Origin: an uncultured Mucispirillum sp.
GTDB lineage: Bacteria > Chrysiogenota > Deferribacteres > Deferribacterales > Mucispirillaceae
Reading direction: 5' to 3'
DNA length: 64,000 nt
Assembly: GCA_944324495.1 (NCBI GenBank)
Contig: CALUWN010000001.1
Span: 124,001-188,000 of the forward strand
In this document: positions 20,137 to 28,553 of the stretch, piece by piece
How the letters are laid out: each line of letters starts with the position of its first letter
Position numbering within the stretch: the stretch's first letter is position 1
Notes under the pieces: generated by a model
Told to the model about the DNA's origin: nothing
Seen by the model: only the letters and a program-made list of their open reading frames with translations
The model's database searches: none
Program-made: the position numbers and the translations under genes

Positions 20137-20647
20137 TGTGGAAAAATTAATTTCTGAACAGGAAATTTTAAAAAAGGTTGAAGAGATTGGTAAAAAAATT
20201 ACTGATGATTTTAAAGATGAAAGCGTTACTATAGTATCTGTTCTAAAGGGCAGTTTTATTTTTACTGCTGATTTAGTACGGTTTATTAAAAGCCCTGTAG
20301 AAATTGCTTTTATAGCAGCTTCCAGCTATGGTGCTTCTACAGTTTCAAGTGGTGAATTAAAAATACGCTATGATATTGATATACCTGTGAAAGGTCAGAC
20401 GGTTATATTAGTTGAAGATATTGTAGATACTGGGCTTACTATTAGCAGGTTAAAAGAATATTTATATGAACTTGGTGCAAAAGATGTGAAAATATGCACA
20501 ATTTTTGATAAACCAGACAGGCGTGAAAAACAGGTTACAATAGACTACTGTGGGTTTGTAATACCTAATGAATTTGTGGTAGGATATGGGCTTGATTATA
20601 ATAATAAATATAGAAATTTAAGAAATCTATGCAAAATTACCATATAG
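20129..20647 (+). CDS. hpt: Hypoxanthine phosphoribosyltransferase
   Basis: The 172-residue purine-salvage enzyme makes IMP or GMP from hypoxanthine or guanine plus PRPP. It shows VSVLKGSFIFTADLVR, the PRPP-binding VEDIVDTGLT near residues 95-104 and the C-terminal FVVGYGLDYNNKYRNL. ATG at 20129 has GGA 8 bases upstream; ATG at 20117 is also in frame but has no room for a ribosome site, so it is less likely. It sits between tilS (8-base overlap) and ftsH (13-base gap), a conserved neighbourhood first known from Firmicutes. Confidence 0.93.
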   Translation: MNNVEKLISEQEILKKVEEIGKKITDDFKDESVTIVSVLKGSFIFTADLVRFIKSPVEIAFIAASSYGASTVSSGELKIRYDIDIPVKGQTVILVEDIVDTGLTISRLKEYLYELGAKDVKICTIFDKPDRREKQVTIDYCGFVIPNEFVVGYGLDYNNKYRNLRNLCKITI

Positions 20648-20660
20648 AATTGGAGGATAA

Positions 20661-22538
20661 ATGAATAGTGGTATTTACAAAAATCTAGCACTTTGGCTTG
20701 TAATTGCATTAATGATGGTGCTTGTTTTTAACCTTTTTAACACAAATACTCAAATAAATCAGAAAATTACTTATTCTGAATTTTTAGACAGTGTAGCTGA
20801 CTCTAAAGTGAAAAAGGTAACAATAAAAGAAAATAAAATAACAGGTGAATATGCTGATAATAACACTCGTTTTGAAACATATGCACCAGCTGATGTAAAT
20901 TTAATTAAAGAATTAAGGGATTTTGATGTTGATATTACTGCAACACCACCAGATACAACTCCATGGTATATGCAGCTGCTTATTTCATGGCTTCCTATTA
21001 TTCTGCTTATTGCTATCTGGATATTTTTTATGCGTCAAATGCAGGGTGGCAGTGGCTCAAAAGCATTTTCTTTTGGTAAAAGCAGAGCAAAACTTTTAAA
21101 TCAGGATAATTTAAAAGTTACATTTAAAGATGTTGCAGGTATTGAAGAAGCAAAAGAAGAACTGACAGAGATTGTAGACTTTTTAAAAGACCCAGCTAAA
21201 TTTCAAAAACTTGGCGGTAGAATACCAAAAGGTGTGCTTTTAGTTGGTCCTCCGGGAACTGGTAAAACATTACTTGCAAAAGCAGTTGCTGGTGAAGCAG
21301 GTGTTCCGTTTTACAGTATCAGCGGTTCTGACTTTGTGGAAATGTTTGTAGGTGTTGGTGCTGCAAGGATTAGAGATTTATTTGAACAAGGTAAAAAGAA
21401 TGCACCATGTATTATATTTATGGATGAAATAGATGCAGTTGGACGCCATAGAGGTGCAGGGCTTGGAGGCGGACATGATGAAAGAGAGCAGACTTTAAAT
21501 GCACTGCTTGTTGAAATGGACGGCTTTGATTCCAATGAAGGTGTTATTTTAATTGCTGCTACAAACAGACCTGATGTATTAGACCCAGCATTACTTCGCC
21601 CAGGCAGGTTTGACAGGCAGGTTGTAGTTCCTCGCCCTGATTTAAAAGGCAGGCTGCAAATATTAAAAGTACACGCTGCTAAAATTAAAATGGCAAGTAG
21701 TGTTGATTTAGAGATTATTGCAAAAGGTACTCCGGGTTTTTCTGGTGCTGATTTGGCTAACCTTATGAATGAATCTGCTTTACTTGCAGCAAGAGCTAAT
21801 AAAAATGAAGTAGATACTTCTGATATTGAATCAGCAAAAGACAGGGTAATTATGGGTGCAGAAAGACGCAGTATGGTTATTCCTGAAAAAGATAAACGTG
21901 TTACTGCTTTCCATGAAGCAGGGCATACTATTGTTGCAATTATGACAAAAGGAGCAGACCCTGTGCATAAAGTATCTATTATTCCACGTGGTATGGCTTT
22001 AGGTGTTACAATGCAGCTGCCTAGTGATGACAGGTATAATGAAACTAAAGACCATTTGTTAGGTATGATACGTATAATGTTAGGTGGCAGGATTGCTGAA
22101 GAAGTTGTTTTTGATTCTATGTCAACAGGGGCTTCAAATGATATTGAAAGGCTCACATCTATTGCAAGAAAAATGGTTATGAGCTGGGGTATGAGTGATA
22201 AATTAGGCACTATATCTTTTGGTAAAAGAGATGAAGCAATCTTTTTAGGTAAAGAAATATCAAGCCAAAAAGATTACAGTGAAAAAACAGCAGAATTAAT
22301 AGATGATGAAGTGGAAAGAATTATCACTACCTGCTATAATGAAGCTAGAAAAATAATTGAAGATAACAGACTGCTTCTTGATAAAACAGCAGAAGCTCTG
22401 CTTGAAAAAGAAACTATTGAAACTCCAGAAATTAAAGAGCTTGTTAAAGAGTATGCTGCTTCTGGTTATGAAGATAATATGTTCAGCCAGAGTGAAGAAG
22501 AAAAAAAAGAAAAAGAAAATATTGATGTAGAAGCATAG
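20661..22538 (+). CDS. ftsH: ATP-dependent zinc metalloprotease FtsH
   Basis: The 625-residue membrane-anchored AAA+ protease degrades misfolded membrane proteins and regulatory targets such as LpxC in E. coli. It has two membrane helices (about 8-26 and 105-124) flanking a short periplasmic domain. Walker A GPPGTGKT is near residue 196, Walker [16 protein letters not shown] follows, then the second region of homology ending RPGRFDRQ, and the zinc site HEAGH near 418. The C-terminus is a short charged tail. A good GGAGG site precedes the ATG. A 299-residue open frame on the opposite strand is a compositional shadow. Confidence 0.97.
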   Translation: MNSGIYKNLALWLVIALMMVLVFNLFNTNTQINQKITYSEFLDSVADSKVKKVTIKENKITGEYADNNTRFETYAPADVNLIKELRDFDVDITATPPDTTPWYMQLLISWLPIILLIAIWIFFMRQMQGGSGSKAFSFGKSRAKLLNQDNLKVTFKDVAGIEEAKEELTEIVDFLKDPAKFQKLGGRIPKGVLLVGPPGTGKTLLAKAVAGEAGVPFYSISGSDFVEMFVGVGAARIRDLFEQGKKNAPCIIFMDEIDAVGRHRGAGLGGGHDEREQTLNALLVEMDGFDSNEGVILIAATNRPDVLDPALLRPGRFDRQVVVPRPDLKGRLQILKVHAAKIKMASSVDLEIIAKGTPGFSGADLANLMNESALLAARANKNEVDTSDIESAKDRVIMGAERRSMVIPEKDKRVTAFHEAGHTIVAIMTKGADPVHKVSIIPRGMALGVTMQLPSDDRYNETKDHLLGMIRIMLGGRIAEEVVFDSMSTGASNDIERLTSIARKMVMSWGMSDKLGTISFGKRDEAIFLGKEISSQKDYSEKTAELIDDEVERIITTCYNEARKIIEDNRLLLDKTAEALLEKETIETPEIKELVKEYAASGYEDNMFSQSEEEKKEKENIDVEA

Positions 22539-22552
22539 AAGGGCTGAAATAA

Positions 22553-23734
22553 ATGGAGATTTACAGGCTTACACCAGAACATAACCGTATATATAATGAA
22601 TTAAAGCGTATTGGCGTTGATGATTATGCTTTAAATATGGTTAATAAAGGTGAAAGCCTGAATGTACTTATAAAAGATGTAACATCACCTGAAGCTAATA
22701 TTTTAAAACAGGAAAGTATAGCTTCAGGAATGGATGCTGCTGTTAAAAAGGGTGTTATATCCTGCAGTGTAGAAAAAAGTGATGTGCTACTTTTAGGAAA
22801 TATTGCAACTTTTAAAAGGCTTATAAAAAGGCTTTCTATACAAGCTTTTAGGTTAAAACAAGTTGCAGATGAGCTTAAAAATTTAATAAATAAGAAAGAT
22901 GAAAGATTTATTACTCATAATAAAGGGAAAATTGAGTTAACCAAAACTCAGTGTATGTGTATTTTAAATACTACACCAGATTCTTTTAGTGACGGTAATA
23001 AATTTGTTACAGAAGAAGCAATAGCAAAGCAGATTGATGCAATGGCAGATTCAGGCGTTGATATTATAGATATTGGTGGAATGTCATCAAGACCGTATTC
23101 TGAAAGTATATCCGCAGAAGAGGAGATAAATAGAATAAAACTTGCTCTTGATTACGCAAAACAATATGATATGATAATATCAGTAGATACAAATAACTAT
23201 AAAACAGCAGAGTATGCTTTAAATAATGGTGCTAATTTAATAAATGATATTTCAGGTATGGAAGATGATAAGATGGTATCTCTCTGTGCTGAATCAAGAT
23301 GTGCTGTTTGTATTATGCATATGAAAGGAAGCCCTAAAAATATGCAGCAAAATATTGAATATAACCATATAATATATGATATACAAATGTTTTTTGAAAA
23401 TCGTATAGAAAAATGTATTAAAGCAGGCATTAATTACTCATCTATAATATTAGATGTAGGGTTTGGGTTTGGAAAAACATTGGAGCAGAACTATATTTTA
23501 TTGAAATATATGAAAGAGTTTAAAATATACTCTCTGCCACTTTTAGCAGGTATTTCAAGAAAGTCTATGATTGGCGGAGTACTTGATAAAAGTGTTAATG
23601 AAAGGCTTGCTGGTACAATAAGTGCAAATACTGCTGCTATTTTAAATGGTGCAGATATTATAAGATTTCATGATATTAAAGAAGGGATAGATACGGCTAA
23701 AATTGCTGATTTTATTCTGAAGGCGAATATATGA
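22553..23734 (+). CDS. folP: Dihydropteroate synthase with N-terminal extension
   Basis: The 393-residue protein has a typical dihydropteroate synthase TIM barrel from about residue 128: CMCILNTTPDSFSDG, DIIDIGGMSSRP, ISVDTNNYKTAEYAL, then GFGFGKTLEQN and AGISRKSMIGG. It condenses p-aminobenzoate with hydroxymethyl-dihydropterin pyrophosphate. About 120 residues precede the barrel, with no motif I recognise. Extended FolP proteins of this size occur in Campylobacterota and some thermophiles, so the extension looks like a family feature, not a start error. It follows ftsH by 14 bases and overlaps cdaA by ATGA. Confidence 0.9.
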   Translation: MEIYRLTPEHNRIYNELKRIGVDDYALNMVNKGESLNVLIKDVTSPEANILKQESIASGMDAAVKKGVISCSVEKSDVLLLGNIATFKRLIKRLSIQAFRLKQVADELKNLINKKDERFITHNKGKIELTKTQCMCILNTTPDSFSDGNKFVTEEAIAKQIDAMADSGVDIIDIGGMSSRPYSESISAEEEINRIKLALDYAKQYDMIISVDTNNYKTAEYALNNGANLINDISGMEDDKMVSLCAESRCAVCIMHMKGSPKNMQQNIEYNHIIYDIQMFFENRIEKCIKAGINYSSIILDVGFGFGKTLEQNYILLKYMKEFKIYSLPLLAGISRKSMIGGVLDKSVNERLAGTISANTAAILNGADIIRFHDIKEGIDTAKIADFILKANI

Positions 23735-24510
23735 CAACAGTATTAGAGTTTATCAAAAGCTATGTAAGTATTGTAGATGTTATTGATGTGGCGTTTATCA
23801 GCTATATTATTTACAGGATACTTTTACTTCTTCGTGGTACACGGGCAATTTATATGCTTGTAACAATTATGATTTTACTGCTTATTTTAAGCCTTTCAGA
23901 TTTTGTGGGGTTAAGAGTTACAGGCTGGGTATTAAGTAATATGTCCGGTTATTTATTTTTGGCTTTAATTATAATATTTCAGCCAGAATTAAGGCGAGCA
24001 CTGGCTTTTATTGGTGAATCAAAATTTTTTGAACGTACTGTATCACTTAACTCTCAAATAGTTGATGAACTTGTTAGAACTGCTACTATTCTTGCAAACA
24101 GGCAGCTTGGTGCATTAATTATTATTCAACGTAATACAGATATTTCCCATTATGTAACTTTAGGGCAAAAAATTGATTCTGTTGTTAGTAAAGACTTACT
24201 TTTAAGTATATTTATACCATACTCTCCACTTCATGATGGTGCTGTTTTGTTAGAAGGTACAAGGCTGACTTATGCTGGTTGTATTTTACCTCTTACTAAA
24301 AGAGAAGATATTGCTCAGCAGTATGGAACAAGGCACAGGGCAGCAATAGGCATTACTGAAGAAACTGATGCTGTTGCAATAGTTGTCAGTGAAGAACGTG
24401 GTGAGATTTCTGTTAGTGTTGGTGGAAAAATAATACCTAATTTAGACGCTAATACATTAAAAGAAACTCTTGGTGAAATAATAAAAATAAAAAAAGCAGC
24501 GGAAGATTAA
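23731..24510 (+). CDS. cdaA: Diadenylate cyclase CdaA (c-di-AMP synthase)
   Basis: The 259-residue protein has three N-terminal membrane helices (about residues 15-85) followed by a DisA_N/DAC domain. Both catalytic signatures are present: LHDGAVLLEG near residues 166-175 and GTRHRAAIG near 199-207. It condenses two ATP into c-di-AMP at the inner membrane. It overlaps folP by ATGA and is followed by its usual regulator gene cdaR and by glmM, the classic three-gene module known from Firmicutes. This implies c-di-AMP signalling in a Gram-negative-envelope organism. Confidence 0.94.
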   Translation: MTTVLEFIKSYVSIVDVIDVAFISYIIYRILLLLRGTRAIYMLVTIMILLLILSLSDFVGLRVTGWVLSNMSGYLFLALIIIFQPELRRALAFIGESKFFERTVSLNSQIVDELVRTATILANRQLGALIIIQRNTDISHYVTLGQKIDSVVSKDLLLSIFIPYSPLHDGAVLLEGTRLTYAGCILPLTKREDIAQQYGTRHRAAIGITEETDAVAIVVSEERGEISVSVGGKIIPNLDANTLKETLGEIIKIKKAAED

Positions 24511-24511
24511 T

Positions 24512-25414
24512 ATGTTAAACAATAAAACATTATTAAAAATACTTAGTGTTTTAATAGCCCTTGGTATGTGGTTTATGGTTGTGGCAGGTCATGAAGAAAT
24601 GAAAGAAATGACAGTGCCTGTTAAGTTTACAAATATACCAAAAGACCGTATTGCCATGTCTGATGACACAAGTGTTACAATAACTATTAAAGGTGCGGCA
24701 CGACTTTTACAAGGATTAGAAAATTCTGATGTTTTATTAAATATAGATGTTTCATCTTTTCCTGAAGGGCAGTCCAGCAGAAGAATTCTTCCTACAGATT
24801 TTAAAACACCACTTAGAATGGAAGTGGTTGATGTAAAACCTAATTCTCTTTTAGTGACAATTGATAAACTTGCCACAAAAGAAGTGCGTGTGCTTCCTTC
24901 TGTAATTGGTGATGTTAATAAAGGCTATAAAGTTGAAAAAATAACAATTAAACCTAATACTGCCACTATTACTGGTGCAGAAAATGTGGTAAACCATTTA
25001 GAAAATATTTCAACAATGCAGATAAACTTATCAGATAGAAGTGAAAATTTTGCATTAAATGTTTCTATGAAAGAATATGAAGGTGTTACACGTATTGAGC
25101 CAGAAAATGTGGAAGTTATGGTAAAATTAAAAGAAGATTTAGTTGAGCATGAGTTTAATAACGTGCCTGTTGAATGTATGAACCTTAAAAGTGATTTGAT
25201 GCTTTCTAATGCTCCATCACTTGATTATGTGGTCGTTCGTGGCAGGGAAGATGTTATAGATACGTTTTTAGACCATGTTACATTTTTAACAGACTGCTCT
25301 CATATTAATGAGGCAGGCAATTATTCAGGTTCTGTAGCTTATAAAACAAATTTAATGGTTGATATATTAGAATTGACACCACAAAAAATAAACTTAGAGA
25401 TAAAAAAACGATGA
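24512..25414 (+). CDS. cdaR: YbbR-domain regulator of diadenylate cyclase, CdaR-like
   Basis: The 300-residue protein has one N-terminal membrane helix (LLKILSVLIALGMWFMVVAG) and then an extracytoplasmic region built of YbbR repeats. Recurring pieces such as VPVKFTNIPKD, VRVLPSVIGDVNKGYKVEKI and PVECMNLKSD mark their starts. In Bacillus and Listeria CdaR binds and modulates CdaA. It starts 1 base after cdaA and overlaps glmM by ATGA. No catalytic motif is expected or seen. Confidence 0.9.
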   Translation: MLNNKTLLKILSVLIALGMWFMVVAGHEEMKEMTVPVKFTNIPKDRIAMSDDTSVTITIKGAARLLQGLENSDVLLNIDVSSFPEGQSSRRILPTDFKTPLRMEVVDVKPNSLLVTIDKLATKEVRVLPSVIGDVNKGYKVEKITIKPNTATITGAENVVNHLENISTMQINLSDRSENFALNVSMKEYEGVTRIEPENVEVMVKLKEDLVEHEFNNVPVECMNLKSDLMLSNAPSLDYVVVRGREDVIDTFLDHVTFLTDCSHINEAGNYSGSVAYKTNLMVDILELTPQKINLEIKKR

Positions 25415-26754
25415 GAAAGTATTTTGGAACAGACGGAGTTCGTGGCAGAGCAAATGTTGAGCCACTAACGGCAGATTTTGCATTAAAACTTGGTAGAGCA
25501 GCTGCTGGTTTATTTAAAAATAATGATACACATGGAAAAATTATAATAGGTAAAGATACAAGGCTTTCCTGTTACATGTTTGAAAATGCACTTGTATCTG
25601 GTATATGCTCAGCAGGAATTGATGCTGTTATGGTAGGTGTTTTACCTACGCCTGCTATTGCATTTTTAACAAAATCTATTAGAGCAGATGCAGGGGTTGT
25701 TATAAGTGCATCTCATAACCCATACTATGATAATGGCATTAAATTTTTTAACTCTCAAGGCTATAAACTTCCAGATATTACAGAGCATGAAATAGAAAGA
25801 ATGATTGATAATAATGAGCCAGCATTAGACCCTGATTCTATAGGTAAGGCATATAGAATAGAAGGTATAGGAAGATATGTTGAGTTTGTAAAAAATACGT
25901 TTCCTAAAAATATTGACTTAAAAGGGCTTAAAATTGTGCTTGATTGTGCAAATGGTGCATCATATAAGGCAGCTCCACTTGCTTTAAGAGAATTAGGTGC
26001 AGAGTTAATATTAATGAATGTTGAGCCAAATGGTACAAATATTAATGATAACTGCGGTGCAGTACACCCTGAAAATATGGCAAAAGCAGTAGTAGAACAC
26101 AAAGCTGATGTGGGTATTTCTTTTGACGGTGATGCTGACAGAGTTGTTTTTTCTGATGAGTATGGCAATATTGTTGATGGCGATAAAATCATGGGTATAT
26201 GTGCCATTGATATGATGGAGCAGGGAAAATTAAAAAACAACACCATTGTAGCCACAGTTATGAGTAATATTGGTTTTGAATTTTCTATGAATAAAAAAGG
26301 CGTATCTCTTATCCGTTCACAAGTAGGGGATAGGTATGTTATGGAAGATATGGTGAAAAATAACTGTAATCTTGGTGGAGAGCAGTCTGGTCATTTAATT
26401 TTTTCTGATTTTAATACTACAGGTGATGGTTTAATTAGTGCTATGCAGGTGCTTGCATTAATGGTTAAAAAAGGTAAAGGACTTTTTGAGCTGTGTAATT
26501 TTATAGAAACATACCCTCAGGTATTAAAAAATGTAATGGTTGATAAAAAAGTACCAATTGAAGAATTATCTGAAACTACTAAATTAATGAAAAAAATAGA
26601 AAATGATTTAGGTACTTCTGGCAGGCTTTTAGTTAGGTATTCTGGAACAGAAAATAAATTAAGGGTTATGCTTGAAGGAAAAGATGAAAAAATTATAACT
26701 GATTATGCAGATAGTATTGCAGAATTAGCAGTAAAAGAAATAAAAGGTAAGTAG
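25411..26754 (+). CDS. glmM: Phosphoglucosamine mutase
   Basis: The 447-residue enzyme interconverts glucosamine-6-phosphate and glucosamine-1-phosphate for UDP-GlcNAc, the precursor of both peptidoglycan and lipid A. Typical features are the N-terminal YFGTDGVRGRAN, the active-serine loop ISASHNPYYDNGIKFF near residues 98-113, the metal site DGDADR near 240, GGEQSGH and the C-terminal RYSGTENKLRVMLEG. In Firmicutes GlmM binds and inhibits CdaA, so its place directly after cdaA-cdaR is functionally meaningful. It overlaps cdaR by ATGA. Confidence 0.96.
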   Translation: MRKYFGTDGVRGRANVEPLTADFALKLGRAAAGLFKNNDTHGKIIIGKDTRLSCYMFENALVSGICSAGIDAVMVGVLPTPAIAFLTKSIRADAGVVISASHNPYYDNGIKFFNSQGYKLPDITEHEIERMIDNNEPALDPDSIGKAYRIEGIGRYVEFVKNTFPKNIDLKGLKIVLDCANGASYKAAPLALRELGAELILMNVEPNGTNINDNCGAVHPENMAKAVVEHKADVGISFDGDADRVVFSDEYGNIVDGDKIMGICAIDMMEQGKLKNNTIVATVMSNIGFEFSMNKKGVSLIRSQVGDRYVMEDMVKNNCNLGGEQSGHLIFSDFNTTGDGLISAMQVLALMVKKGKGLFELCNFIETYPQVLKNVMVDKKVPIEELSETTKLMKKIENDLGTSGRLLVRYSGTENKLRVMLEGKDEKIITDYADSIAELAVKEIKGK

Positions 26755-26756
26755 GT

Positions 26757-27470
26757 ATGATAAAACTTGGTGTAAATATTGACCATACTGCTACACTTCG
26801 TCAAGCACGAATGGGTGATGAACCAGATATTTTACAGGCTGCTTTAACAGCTGAAAAAGCAGGGGCAGATGGTATAACAGTTCATTTAAGAGAAGACAGA
26901 CGTCATATTCAAGACAGCGATGTATATAATATAAAAAAACATATATCTATTCCTCTTAATTTGGAAATGGCTTGCAGTGAAGATATAATAAATATAGCCT
27001 GCGATGTACTTCCTAACACTTGTACTATAGTACCAGAAAAACGTATGGAAATAACAACAGAAGGTGGTTTAGATGCAGCAGGGCTGTATGATGTGGTTTC
27101 TGCTGCTGTAAAAAAATTGCAGAGCAAAGGAATAAAAGTAAGCCTTTTTATAGAGCCAGATAATAAGCAGATAGATGCTGCTAAGAAAATGGGTGCTGAG
27201 TTTATTGAAATACACACGGGGCTTTATGCAAACAGTACTGGAGAAAAGCAGCTTCAGGAATTAGAACGTATAAAAAATGCTGTAAAATATGCCCATAATC
27301 TTGGCTTAATAGTTAATGCAGGGCATGGGTTAAATTATACAAACACTAAGGCTGTTGCAGAGATTGAACATATGAATGAATTTAATATTGGTCATTCTAT
27401 TATTTCTCGTGCAATATTTTGCGGGCTTCATGAAGCTGTTATAGAAATGAAAAAAATTATGAGAAGTTAG
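26757..27470 (+). CDS. pdxJ: Pyridoxine 5'-phosphate synthase PdxJ
   Basis: The 237-residue TIM-barrel enzyme joins 1-deoxyxylulose-5-phosphate with 3-amino-2-oxopropyl phosphate to form pyridoxine 5'-phosphate. Diagnostic segments are the start LGVNIDHTATLRQAR, ADGITVHLREDRRHI, EMACSEDI, FIEIHTGLYAN and NAGHGLNY. The length is normal. It begins 2 bases after glmM and is followed after 3 bases by acpS; the pdxJ-acpS pair is common in bacteria. It implies the DXP-dependent vitamin B6 route; pdxA is not in the window. Confidence 0.96.
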   Translation: MIKLGVNIDHTATLRQARMGDEPDILQAALTAEKAGADGITVHLREDRRHIQDSDVYNIKKHISIPLNLEMACSEDIINIACDVLPNTCTIVPEKRMEITTEGGLDAAGLYDVVSAAVKKLQSKGIKVSLFIEPDNKQIDAAKKMGAEFIEIHTGLYANSTGEKQLQELERIKNAVKYAHNLGLIVNAGHGLNYTNTKAVAEIEHMNEFNIGHSIISRAIFCGLHEAVIEMKKIMRS

Positions 27471-27473
27471 TTT

Positions 27474-27824
27474 ATGCTGGGCTGTGATATTATTGAGATA
27501 AGTAGAATTGCAAGTTCTATAAGTAAATTTGGTTATAGTTTTTTACATCACATTTTATCTGATAATGAAATAGCCCTTTATAATAATAAAGGTAAAAAAG
27601 CCGAATTTGTTTCTGGCAGGTTTGCAGCAAAAGAAGCAGTTTCAAAAGCACTGGGAACAGGTATTGGCAGAGGGTATGCCTTTACTGATATTGAAATACT
27701 GCCTGATGAACTTGGGAAACCATGGGTGTATTTAAAAGGGGAAAGGGCAGAAAATATTGAGGTATCAATATCCCATTCAAGAGATAATGCTATTGCAGTT
27801 TGCTTAATAAAAGAGGATTTATGA
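27474..27824 (+). CDS. acpS: Holo-[acyl-carrier-protein] synthase
   Basis: The 116-residue AcpS-type phosphopantetheinyl transferase activates acyl carrier protein using CoA. It shows LGCDIIEISRI with the Mg-binding Asp, the central GRFAAKEAVSKALGTGIG and the C-terminal VSISHSRDNAIAVC. It starts 3 bases after pdxJ and overlaps kdsB by ATGA, bridging the glmM-pdxJ group and the LPS group. Confidence 0.94.
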   Translation: MLGCDIIEISRIASSISKFGYSFLHHILSDNEIALYNNKGKKAEFVSGRFAAKEAVSKALGTGIGRGYAFTDIEILPDELGKPWVYLKGERAENIEVSISHSRDNAIAVCLIKEDL

Positions 27825-28552
27825 GTGCGGTAATTATTCCAGCAAGGTATGGTTCTACAAGATTTCCAGGTAAAGTTTTAGCAGATATAGACGGCAAGCC
27901 TATGATAGTCAGGGTTGCAGAACAGGCAGTGCAGACTAAATGTGATAAAGTTATTGTGGTAACTGATAATGAGCAGGTATATAAAGCCTGCGAAAATTTA
28001 GATAAAGTAACAGTTATGATGAGCCCTGAGAATTTATCTACAGGAACTGACAGGGTTGCATATGCTGCTAAAAACATTGATGATGATATTATTATTAATG
28101 TGCAGGGTGATGAGCCTTTTATTCCACCTGCATTAATTGATGAATTAATAGATGGTTTAAAAAACGATAATTCTTTAAAAATGATAACAGCCTGCGTCCC
28201 TTTTGCAGATATTAATAATTCAGAAAACCCGTCGGCTGTTAAAGTGATTTTAGATGAAAATGATTTTGCAGTATATTTTTCAAGGTATCCGATACCTTAT
28301 AACAGAGATAATATTGAAGATATTGTAAGATACCGCCATATTGGTATATATGGCTTTAGAAGGGATTATCTTTTTGAATTTGCATCTCAAGAAAGAACAT
28401 TTTTAGAAAAATGCGAAAACTTGGAGCAGTTAAGAGCAATAGAAAAAGGTGTAAAAATAAAAGTTATTAAAACAGATTATAACCCATTATCTGTTGATAC
28501 ATATGAAGATTTACAAAATATATTAAAAATTTTAGAAATGAGGAATAATTAG
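27821..28552 (+). CDS. kdsB: CMP-Kdo synthetase (3-deoxy-manno-octulosonate cytidylyltransferase)
   Basis: The 243-residue nucleotidyltransferase activates Kdo with CTP for lipid A core synthesis. It has the N-terminal IIPARYGSTRFPGKVLADI, VVTDNEQV, STGTDRVAYAAK and IINVQGDEPFI. ATG at 27821 overlaps the acpS stop (ATGA) and begins at the first beta-strand; an in-frame upstream start at 27800 would add a non-conserved segment. It is followed directly by pyrG, whose product supplies its CTP. Confidence 0.95.
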   Translation: MSAVIIPARYGSTRFPGKVLADIDGKPMIVRVAEQAVQTKCDKVIVVTDNEQVYKACENLDKVTVMMSPENLSTGTDRVAYAAKNIDDDIIINVQGDEPFIPPALIDELIDGLKNDNSLKMITACVPFADINNSENPSAVKVILDENDFAVYFSRYPIPYNRDNIEDIVRYRHIGIYGFRRDYLFEFASQERTFLEKCENLEQLRAIEKGVKIKVIKTDYNPLSVDTYEDLQNILKILEMRNN

Positions 28553-28553
28553 T

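Noticed and set aside
21311-22210. 299-codon open frame on the minus strand opposite ftsH
   Set aside because: It lies wholly within the unmistakable ftsH gene. Its translation is Ser/Ile/Leu-rich without any domain pattern, and no minus-strand ribosome site or promoter is evident. Long antisense frames opposite AT-rich coding DNA with few Leu/Ser stop complements are common.
25761-26255. 164-codon minus-strand open frame opposite glmM
   Set aside because: It is embedded in a conserved part of glmM, has low-complexity Ser/Ile/Leu composition and no start signals; judged a shadow.
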